Assembly (NCBI GenBank): GCA_004431415.1
Contig: QPMI01000685.1
Coordinates: forward strand, 1-64,000
DNA from: Cyanophora paradoxa
Lineage: Eukaryota; Glaucocystophyceae; Cyanophorales; Cyanophoraceae
DNA: 64,000 nucleotides
Direction: 5' to 3'
This document shows positions 56,101 to 64,000 of this stretch, piece by piece (the stretch's first letter is position 1; every line of letters begins with the position of its first letter). The notes below the pieces were generated by a model. The model ran no database searches. It had not been told where the DNA came from and saw only the letters and a program-made list of their open reading frames with translations. A program made the translations under genes and the position numbers.

Positions 56101-56708
56101 TCTGGGTGAGCCCTACCCCCTGCCTACCCCGCCCCCCCGCCCTCCTCCCCCACCGAGCGAACCACCGACCGACGTACCCCCAGGGCCACGACTTTGAGGA
56201 CGAGTTCCACAGAAATCTGCGGCATGGTGCGGGCGCCCCGTTCGGCTCGCGCACCCTCTTTTAACGCTTCTCTTCCCCTTCTCAAGACCGGCCCTTCACC
56301 GTGTCCATGGCCAACGCCGGCCCCAACACGAACGGTGCGGCGGCGTATACGTACCCCTCGTGCCCCCCGGCTTTGCCCCCTCTCACGCCTCGTCCCCCGC
56401 AGGGAGCCAGTTCTTCATCACGGTTCGCCTGCCGGCCCGCCCCGCCCTCCTCCGCCGGCGTCGCGCGAGCCCCTCTGGCCCGCGCAGACGGTGCCGACGC
56501 CGTGGCTGGACAACAAGCACACGGTCTTCGGGCGGGTCGTCAAGGGGATGGAGAACTGCCTGGTGCCCGCGTCGTCCCGGCCCCCGCCCGCCGCCCGCCG
56601 CCTCCGCCTGACGCCCCTGGCGGGCAGCTGATCGAGAAGGTGAAGACGGACAAGCACGACAAGCCCGTCGAGGACGTCAAGATCGTCTCCGTCTCCCTCG
56701 GCTCCTGA
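53139..56708 (+). CDS. PPWD1: PPWD1/CYP71-type WD40-repeat cyclophilin (peptidyl-prolyl isomerase)
   Basis: A nuclear, spliceosome-associated prolyl isomerase family. It opens with an acidic/basic leader ([16 protein letters not shown]), then [30 protein letters not shown] and [10 protein letters not shown]. The WD part continues with [43 protein letters not shown] and [10 protein letters not shown]. The cyclophilin domain has [49 protein letters not shown] and [12 protein letters not shown]. Catalytic Arg (F-H-R), Q-F-F and W-L-D residues are all present, so it should be active. About 18 short introns interrupt it, several with GTACCCC at or near their ends. Confidence 0.93.
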
Positions 56709-56749
56709 CCGCGGCCCTCACCCTGCCCGCCGCCCCCGCCTTGCCGCCC

Positions 56750-57486
56750 TGGCCCCTCGTTTCTGGTGTGTGCAATGGACGCTTGCGGGGGAGGCCCGGG
56801 AGCCCGCCGTGCCACGAACCGCGCTGGGCCCTCACGCATGAACGCCGCTGGGCCGATGGCGAGGTTGAAGCGCTGCTTGAGCATGTAGGCGATGGGGTAG
56901 AAAGTGCCAGCCTCCGAGGCTCCTCGGCGACCGCGGCTGCAGCTGGGCTCCGCGGCCGGGGAGCGGGCTTGCCGCCAGCTGCAGCTTGATCCGCCCGGCC
57001 GCGGCGCTCCTCCTCCGACCTCCTGCTGCGTTTCGTCGAACTCCGGTCCTGCTCCGCTTGTTCCATGCCGTGGAAATAGAACTGGACGCCATGTCAGGGG
57101 GAGAGAGGGGCGGGGGCGGAGGGCGGGGGGGGGGGGGGGGGGGGGAGAGACGGGGCGGGGGTACATTGAGCTCTTCTTCCTCGGCGCCTTCGGCCTGCGC
57201 CAACTCAAGCGCCTCCCTGCATTCCTGCAAGGCTGCCGCCTTCTGGTCACGTTGCTTCTCCACCTGCAAGCGACGTGCCGCTGCCGGCGACAAGGCAGGC
57301 GGCTCCACCGGCGCCTCCTCCGCTGCCCCGCGCCCCGCCTCCGGCGCCCCCGCCGCCCCGCCGCCCCGCCGCCCCGCCGCCCCGCCGCCCCCGCCGCCCC
57401 CGCCGCCTCCCTGTGGAAGGCGGCGTGAGCCAGGAGCCGGGATCGAGGATCGGAGGGAGGGCGGGCGAGGGCACACGTTCCTCTAG
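56750..57486 (-). CDS. Unknown coiled-coil, Glu/Ala-rich protein
   Basis: Not recognised. A Gly/Ala-rich exon with GGGGCGGCG repeats (57340-57420) is followed by V-E-K-Q-R-D-Q-K-A-A-A-L-Q-E-C-R-E-A-L-E-L-A-Q, strongly coiled-coil. A GTACCCC-donor intron containing a 21-nt G run on the plus strand leads to F-Y-F-H-G-M-E-Q-A-E-Q-D-R-S-S-T-K-R-S-R-R. A further exon reads G-T-F-Y-P-I-A-Y-M-L-K-Q-R-F-N-L-A-I-G-P-A-A-F-M. Neither the start nor the stop could be fixed, so the limits are approximate. Confidence 0.4.
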
Positions 57487-57850
57487 GAGGGCGGCGAGCC
57501 GTTTTATAATTATGATCAGTTAGATCGGTTCGGACCCCGTTTTAATTATAATACCGGTACTGTACATGTGGCCATGCCATGATGGGGCCAGTACTAGTGT
57601 GTGCGTAGTTAACTTAGTACTAGTGTGTGCGTAGTGTTAATTATAAGTCAACTTACCGAGTTAAGTGGGCCGCCGGCTCCGCCGCCGCTGTACATGTGGA
57701 CGTTGGCGGACTAATTTTCGACAGGATTTTCGGGTTTTGGCGAAAGACTCTGAGAAACGCTACGAGTTATGGCCCTTATGGCCCATTGGCCCAAGTTATG
57801 GGCCTCAGGCGGAGTTTCCTGGGCGAACTTGCCAGCCGGCGCCAGACTGC
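57487..57850. other. Spacer
   Basis: No gene. TAGTACTAGTGTGTGCGTAG occurs twice in tandem (about 57591-57634). Confidence 0.5.
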
Positions 57851-58374
57851 CGCCAGTCTAGGGTTGCCGCTCCGTACGGAGTTCCGGGCAGACCACCCGG
57901 AACCGGAACTCACCCGGAGCTCCGCACGTTCCGCACGGAGTTCCGCAGGTACTGGAGAACCCTAACAAAATGACAGAAAGGAGGCGCCCCCCTGCACGTA
58001 AGAGGCCTAGGGCCCCCAAATGACTAAGATACATCCTATTCGTCATCGATATCCTCCTCCTCCTCGACCTCCTTCTCGTCGTCCTCCTGCACATGCACAG
58101 GTACCCCCCCTGGCCGTGCATGTTTCGCAGCCTCTCGCCGTCTGGCAACTCGATCGGATCGCTCCTGCTGCTCGGCGCTAATTGTAGCGCTCGGATTGCT
58201 GACTCTCCGGCCTTCTGGGCGACTGGCGCTGCAGGGTTCGAACCCGGGTTTTTGTATGGAGGCCTCCGCTCCGTACGGAGTTCCGCCCACCCACCCGGAT
58301 CCGGATCCGGAACTCCGCACTCCGTACGGAGTTTCAGTGCCCCGGAACTCCGGGCCGGCAACCCTACGCCAGTC
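57851..58374. mobile_element. hAT-like non-autonomous DNA transposon with 8-bp target-site duplication
   Basis: The element proper is 57859-58366 (508 bp). Its ends are exact 11-bp inverted repeats, TAGGGTTGCCG (57859-57869) and CGGCAACCCTA (58356-58366), and similarity resumes after a small gap with GAGTTCCGG on both sides. The flanking octamers CGCCAGTC at 57851-57858 and 58367-58374 are identical. An 8-bp duplication with TAGGG ends fits the hAT superfamily. TCCGTACGGA recurs at 57871, 58270 and 58321. There is no transposase, so it would need help in trans. Inside, on the minus strand, is an exon-like stretch described separately. Confidence 0.85.
58036..58320 (-). pseudogene. Possible captured host exon inside the hAT-like element
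   Basis: A 94-codon open frame ends in R-V-A-R-R-R-E-A-A-K-H-A and E-D-D-E-K-E-V-E-E-E-E-D-I-D-D-E-stop. An acceptor-like CATGTGCAG lies just before the acidic tail, and GTACC lies upstream. The charge pattern and splice-like signals look like the 3' end of a normal host gene, not like transposon sequence. No parent copy is in this window. Confidence 0.35.
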
Positions 58375-59889
58375 CGAGAACTCTAGATCTAGGCGCCGGA
58401 TGCATATGCGACTGGCAGATGTTGTCCTTATATTCGTACGGATATGGTGGCGGATGGCGGATTGGCGGATTGAAAGTGCTGGCGGATATTCGTACGTTTA
58501 CAGTATACTAGTATTATAGTAGTATATAGCTAAACAGCGCGCCGTGCACGTGTAATTATAATTACATAAATGACAGAGCTCGAGAGTCGAGACTCGCCAT
58601 AGAGCAGAATCTATATTCGGCAATTTATGATTTATCGCCACGGCAATTCCGGTTTTGGGCGAATTCGGCAATTTGACAACGCGGCAATTAAAGCCGTCCT
58701 ACAGTAGTAAGTACTAGTAATTATAAGTTAGTAGTAACCAGCGCACCGTGCACGTGTAATTATATAAATGACAGAGACTCACACGTCACAGAGTGACCCT
58801 TGGCCAATCAGAAAGATTATAGCTACGTCAACGCTCAACATTTAGTTTTTTTAGAAAAGAATACAAAAAATGTTCACGTAGGTAGTGCGCTCCCCATTGG
58901 TGGGCTGCCGTGGGCATGCGCAGGCTTTACTAGTATTCAAGTCCGTCGGCGCCGCTCCCCGGCGGGACCCGGGAAATTGGAGGGAATCCGGATCCGGGAT
59001 TCCGGGGCCTTCCGGGCCGGGAATCCCGGGATTAGAGCTGTACATGTGCGCAATGCGCATGCTCGCCGATCTCGCGAGTCGCTCGGGCTGGCCGGCCGAG
59101 CGTCGACGATCGACTCCGCCGGGCCGCGGGGCGCCCGGGCCCGCCCGGCCCCGCCGCGCCCGCGGCCGAGCCGCCGGATCCGGAGACGGCCCTGCCCGGC
59201 GGATCGAGTCCGGGCCCCGGGGAGATCATCGCCGAGTCGGATCCGGCCATCATCATCATGACATCATGGCATCCGGGCATGATCCGGCCCGCGGCGGGAG
59301 GACCAGAAACTGGCAGAAAGCGAATTCGAACTTGGGAAGCTCCGGCACTGCAGGCTGGCACCGCAGTACTAGTGGCACGTACCGACGTCAACCAGCAGCA
59401 ATATCGCAGGATTCGCAGCTACCCGGGTGACCGCGCGCAGGCTCCGCAGCACTGCGGCAGCAGCCTGCATGAGGCTGCATCGATATCATGGCATGACGGC
59501 AGCATGCCATGATGAGTACCGGCCGCGGGCCTACCGGTACCGCAGTACCGTTGTACGTATCATAGTATACACTGCCCTACGTACGCGTATACCGTAGCAC
59601 ACTCAGTGTGTGACTAGTACAGCTGCACTGCAGTCGCCGCGCCTGCTCAGTGACTACCGGCTATTGTGCTTACAACAGCAGTATCGCAACCATACATAGC
59701 TACAGGCTACGTATACAGCCGCGCAGCCTGTAGCGCGTAGACGGTCGCAGTGTTGCGCGCACGTGCACGTACGCGTTCCCGGCGGCCTCGAGCTCCGGAT
59801 CCTATAGCCACTAGGCTATGGTAACGTTAGCGATCGACAAGCTTAAGAGTCTTGCACGCCGGCGCCCGCGGAGTCGTGCACGTGCACAC
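58375..59889. other. Spacer with repeated segments
   Basis: No gene supported. A roughly 40-bp segment (core GTGCACGTGTAATTATA then ATAAATGACAGAG) occurs at 58535-58578 and again at 58739-58776. From 58970 to 59040 GGATCC/CCGG/GGGATT words form overlapping short inverted repeats. From 59510 to 59720 the sequence is crowded with TAC/GTA palindromes (GGTACC, TACGTA, GTATAC, AGTACT). Confidence 0.55.
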
Positions 59890-62800
59890 ATGTACATGGG
59901 ACAGGCTAGCGCTGAGGCTGCGCGGCTGCTGGCGGCGATCGCTCTGTGCCTCCAGCTTTTGGGACTCGGCTTGCCGGTTTCGGCAGCAGAGCCCAACTAC
60001 GCAGCGTACGGGACTGTCGTCGTGCCATCGGGTCCGTTCGTTTTGCAGAGCCGGTGGGACCCATGCCAGTGCGTCCGTCCTGGTCACGGTATCGCGAACG
60101 ATAACAAGCAGTGGGTGATTGCTGGATGCGACAACGTTTTTAACTGTGAGCTCATGATCAATTGCCTCCCGCATTGATTGCCTCCCCCATTAATCCGCTA
60201 ACGACGCGTATACGTATGCGGATGTATTTGCAGCGACCTCGGGATCCGGGCCATTCTGGTTCAATTGGAACGCAACGGCAAACAACTACGGCCGTCTGAC
60301 CGGCTACGGCGGTAAGGTGTTGAAGATCACAGATCCCGGCGCAGCCACCACGACTGAGTTTAGCGTTTCTCTGGGTGGCGTGCGTGGTCTTTTTAACTTG
60401 TCACAATCTCATCTTTCTGAAGCTTTGAGCTTAAAATTGATCGTCTTTTGTGTGTTTGCCCCCCCCCCCCCCCCCCCCCCCCTGTTTGGCATCGCAGCCC
60501 AAAGACATCTCGAATGCAGCAAGCTTTACGTACACAGGCATGGACTCCCAAGTGAAGTTTCTGAATGATTCGACGGGATGCGTGCGAATCGTGTCAAGGC
60601 TGGCAAGCAACGTCATATTATTCACTGGCCATGTCGGACTGAAGAGGGGCGCTGGCCAATATTCGACCTTTATGCTCGACAACAGAAACCTTGCTGGTCA
60701 ATGACACATTTATGTTTTCATTCGATCAGAAGTTTGGGCTCTAGGGCTGATTTGTAATCTCTCGCTGACCATATGCATGTATTACGTATGCATCGACAGA
60801 TACTAGCTCGACGTGCTGGAACCTCCTCCAAGAACCCCCAGCTCTGCCAGCGGTCATTCCTGTTTATAATTATGTTTTCATCATCCCAGATCGCTTTGTA
60901 TATTAAATGCGCGCGCTTTGACTTTCCTTCATGCAGACTTGCCGGCCGAGAGAGCCATTCCGGCTCAAGAGCGTGGCGGACACGAGCAAGTGCATCACAG
61001 TTGACAGTGCAAGCAGGAACTGGACGCTCACGCCGTGCGGTACGCCGACAACTTTCTATCACTCTCCAATCTTGAAGTCGGCCCTCGAGATCTGATCCGA
61101 AAATTCAGAGTCCCCGTGCACTCCTGAATCGAACCAACAGTGGTGGTCTGTTGAGCCAGTCAGCAATCCAGACCTCAACTACGGATTCCGGATCGCGGAC
61201 TTCCGCGGAGACATAGGGGACCCCATTCCCTCCCCAGACCCTCGGAGTGCGTATCAGAAGACTCTCGCTGGATCCGCCGAGTCGCTTGCCGCGGTGCGAG
61301 CACATGTTTGTGATAGCAATTAACGTATATATTCGCGAATTAATGCTCTCTCGCTTTTGCGAGTAGCACCGAGGTGGTAGGTTTCTTCCGCTCACCAATA
61401 ACCGGCCAATGAAGTCCAGCTCGACGAGGGACGCGGTACTCGACCAGTTCCTCCGTTTCACTACCTACCACTTCAATGCGACCTTCAACGCGCACCTCGT
61501 GCGTGAACGACGCGCCATCGCCAGCGCTTCCTGTTCTTTTCCAAATTAAATCCCTCATCAGGTTGCCATCATGTCGATAAACTCGTACATGTCGTACCTG
61601 ACCGCACCACTGAGCACTACCGGAGCCATGCGGGAGGTTCTGGAGTGGGACGACGGGTACTCTTTGCCAGGCGAGTTTATCACGGCATCGAATCCGAATC
61701 CGGGCTACCCGGCCGGCGCGACTTTTGCGGACATGGCCGCGCATAATGGCTGCCCCAGCTGCCTCTACTGGCACTGGGGAGCCTTCAAAAGCATGAAACC
61801 CAATGTAGAAAAGTATGACCCCGAAGCGGCCGACGATTGGAACGTCCCAGAGCAACTATGGATCGTTCAGGAAAAGAGCGAGGCCTGCCCCATAGCCACA
61901 CCATCGCCCACGGCTACACCGTCGCCTACGGCCTCTCCTTCGCCAATGGCTACACCGTTAACGCTGCCCGTGGATACGGCCACTCCGTCGCCCATGGCCA
62001 CTCCGTCGCCCATGGCTACTCCGGATCCGTCATCAGTTAATGACCCGCAGCCGGGCAAGCTCCTGCCAGTTGTGAAGATCGATGTGAGTCGCGATCGTAT
62101 CTTTGAGCAGCAACCCTTGAGCTTATTTTTTTTATTTTGAGCTCGTGATGATCATCCCCCGCCCACGTGCATGCTGCATGCGCAGCTCGAAACATCACCG
62201 ACGAAGGACCCCACCGCTCTTGTTCCGTCGAAGACCCTCCTGATGCGCTGCCGGTCGAACGTCACCCGCGATCCGAACTTCCCAAACATCGCAGTGCAAG
62301 GATGGATGGCGCCGAATAACGAGTCCGAGCTGGCAGACCTCCTGAGGTAAGACATTTTTAGTAATACTTATTAACCAAGTTAATTAAGAAGCTTTGAATA
62401 ATGGCAGCCTTAAGCTGCAGCTGATCACGCGCGTTACTTTCATTTCTCAGTTATCTGACCGCGGGCGCAACGAAAGCCGAGAACATGCTAGCCTTCCGAC
62501 CCAGCAGCAGGCCCGCCCTTGTGTACGGTTCGCGATATCGATGTTATATAATTATGTACATGCGTATGCATGCGCACATGTAAATGTGCGGCCTCGAACT
62601 TACATCGCCGCGTGCACGGATCGAACAGATAAGGAGTACATCTTGCGCTGCTACGCGAGCTACCCTGGGGCTCCGCCCGAGGAGGTCGTCTACGACGAGA
62701 TCCGCGTTCGGCTTCTCAGCCCGCCGACGCCCGGCACATGCACGGTGGCGCCGCCGGAGGGAATCGCCCTCCAGGATACGTTCACGGTCACGTGCTCGAG

Positions 62801-64000
62801 CTGGACGTCCCCGCGCATCCCATTGAACTACGCGCTGCGGGTGCGTGCCTCGAGCTCCAGTCGATCTAGATCTGATCTCGCGATTGCATGTCTCTGAATT
62901 GGCCAACGCGGCTTCGCAGCTGCCCTCTGCAACGGGCAGCACGCTCCTCGTCCCCTCTCAGGAAAGCCCCGTGATGTCCAACCTCGTCCTCCCGGTCGGC
63001 AACCCCGTCCGGCTGATCGCAACCGTCTGTGACCGAAACGGTGGATGCTCGGGTCTGCTGCCCCGAACAAAACGATTTACATATCAATTTCCAATCGCTT
63101 TCACCTCGTCTGAACGTGAAACGTTGACGGAGCAGAACTTCCACTCAGTGTTATTGTCCGGGCTCCGCCGGACGTCTGTGACTCGTACAACACGCGCAAG
63201 GCAGCGCTCGATGCTTCCGCGGCACAAATGTCCAGGCGGGATTACGACGCCAGCGTTCTTCGGTCCGTTATCGCGACGGCAAAGCAGCTTCAGGCCGAAA
63301 CCGTCGGTGAGTATCCGCTCAAGTACTTAGCGCTAGCAGAAGCACATACGTACGCGTATACGCATGAGCCCGAAATTTAATGCAAATGAACGTGCACGTG
63401 CATATGTACATATATGTGCGCGTCGCGTGCCAATTACTGCAGTTCCGGCGACTAAAGCTTCCTAAATGTGTATATGTTAATGTACTGATCATGAACCTTT
63501 CCACAGCGAAAACCACCACAGAAAGCTGCGTCGGGGGCCTTATCGTGGACACGTGCAGCGCGGCGGGGTCAGCCGCGTCTGTCTCTGACAAGGTGCAGGC
63601 CATCTCGGCCATCACAGATGTTGCTCAAGTCGCTGCGCGGTGCGCGTATCCTGATCGAGATTAAATATGACTCATACTTTCTGTGCCTGGTCCGTTTACC
63701 ATGCATATGCACACAAACCAGGCACACAAACACCACGCAACAAAAACGACTCTTTGCTTGCTATCCCGCGCTTGATGCGTGCGAGGTACCCGAGGACATG
63801 ACTGACGCGATTCTCGATGCGGTGATTGCATTGCAAGAGCTCGAAATCATGTGGATGCATAGCTAATGCACGCCTTCTTTATGCGCTGCGCACCCCGCAG
63901 GCCGACCGGTCCGTATCCGCGGCCATCAGCTCCAAAGACTGGACTCCGAACACGGCGGGTGGTCTCCAGCAGACGCAGAGCGGGCAGCTTACAAGCCCCC
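59890..64000 (+). CDS. Large secreted REJ-like/lectin-like extracellular protein, 3' end beyond window
   Basis: The start (ATG 59890 or 59896) gives a classic signal peptide: G-Q-A-S-A-E-A-A-R-L-L-A-A-I-A-L-C-L-Q-L, then L-P-V-S-A-A-E. Early exons are Cys-poor beta-type sequence (G-P-F-W-F-N-W-N-A-T-A, F-T-Y-T-G-M-D-S-Q-V-K-F). A segment C-I-T-V-D-S-A-S-R-N-W-T-L-T-P-C-G resembles a ricin-type lectin repeat. A Thr/Ser/Pro linker of repeated A-T-P-S-P-(T/M) (about 61880-62040) follows. Later exons include L-V-L-P-V-G-N-P-V-R-L-I-A-T-V-C-D-R-N-G-G-C-S and V-L-R-S-V-I-A-T-A-K-Q-L-Q, like the REJ region of polycystin-type proteins. N-x-T/S sites are frequent. Intron 60380-60497 contains 24 C. Coding is still open at the window end. 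Polycystin-like channels are a possible fuller identity. Confidence 0.6.
60459..60482. repeat. C24 homopolymer inside an intron
   Basis: 24 uninterrupted C within intron 60380-60497 of the secreted-protein gene, about 15 nt before the 3' splice site. Confidence 0.95.

Noticed and set aside
58225-58255. GGTTCGAACC resembling a tRNA B box
   Set aside because: No A box, anticodon arm or acceptor stem can be drawn around it, and it lies inside the hAT-like element.

Overview
The window is eukaryotic nuclear DNA, most likely from a flagellated, photosynthetic microalga. Signs are a cytosolic ribosomal protein eL38 gene split by three spliceosomal introns, a plastid-lipid-associated (fibrillin/PAP) gene, a probable axonemal STPG-repeat gene, HAT1, PPWD1 and phosphatidylserine decarboxylase. 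Genes are very GC-rich and densely packed, and most are cut by many 50-110 bp introns. These introns begin GT or GC, are C-rich on the sense strand and end in GCGCAG or similar. Haptophyte or pelagophyte-like affinity is plausible from this style, but I cannot settle it. Exon edges were set by eye; gene spans are firmer than internal exons.

Layout. 1-6097: the AT-richer end of a Polinton/Maverick-type element with a frameshifted protein-primed DNA polymerase B, an intact DD35E integrase, and a repeat-rich tail ending at a sharp GC step. 6.1-19.0 kb: an unknown gene, phosphatidylserine decarboxylase, two paralogous small-protein genes, an STPG-like gene, an unknown gene and eL38. 20.2-25.6 kb: a Vps62/DUF946-like gene, a third member of the small acidic protein family, and HAT1. 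26.3-32.3 kb: a lipase-GTPase-tail-anchor fusion, divergent from a fibrillin gene. 33.5-41.3 kb: a TOG/CLASP-like gene, an unknown helical protein, a DUF1810 gene and a C2H2 zinc-finger gene. 41.5-48.9 kb: a visibly less GC-rich block holding a tandem duplication of a two-gene cassette of cysteine-rich (paired CxxC) proteins, some followed by TPR-like exons. 50.0-57.5 kb: an ATP-grasp gene, PPWD1 (WD40 plus cyclophilin) and an unknown gene. 57.5-59.9 kb: spacer with a complete 508-bp hAT-like non-autonomous transposon with an 8-bp target duplication. 59.9-64.0 kb: the start of a large secreted, REJ-like extracellular protein that runs off the window.

The most unusual items are the duplicated cysteine-rich two-gene cassette, the three-member CGC-acidic-tail protein family with a shared intron position but different donor classes, the small hAT-like element that seems to carry a host-like acidic exon, and the intron architecture (GC donors, branch point very near the 3' splice site, recurrent GTACCCC words).
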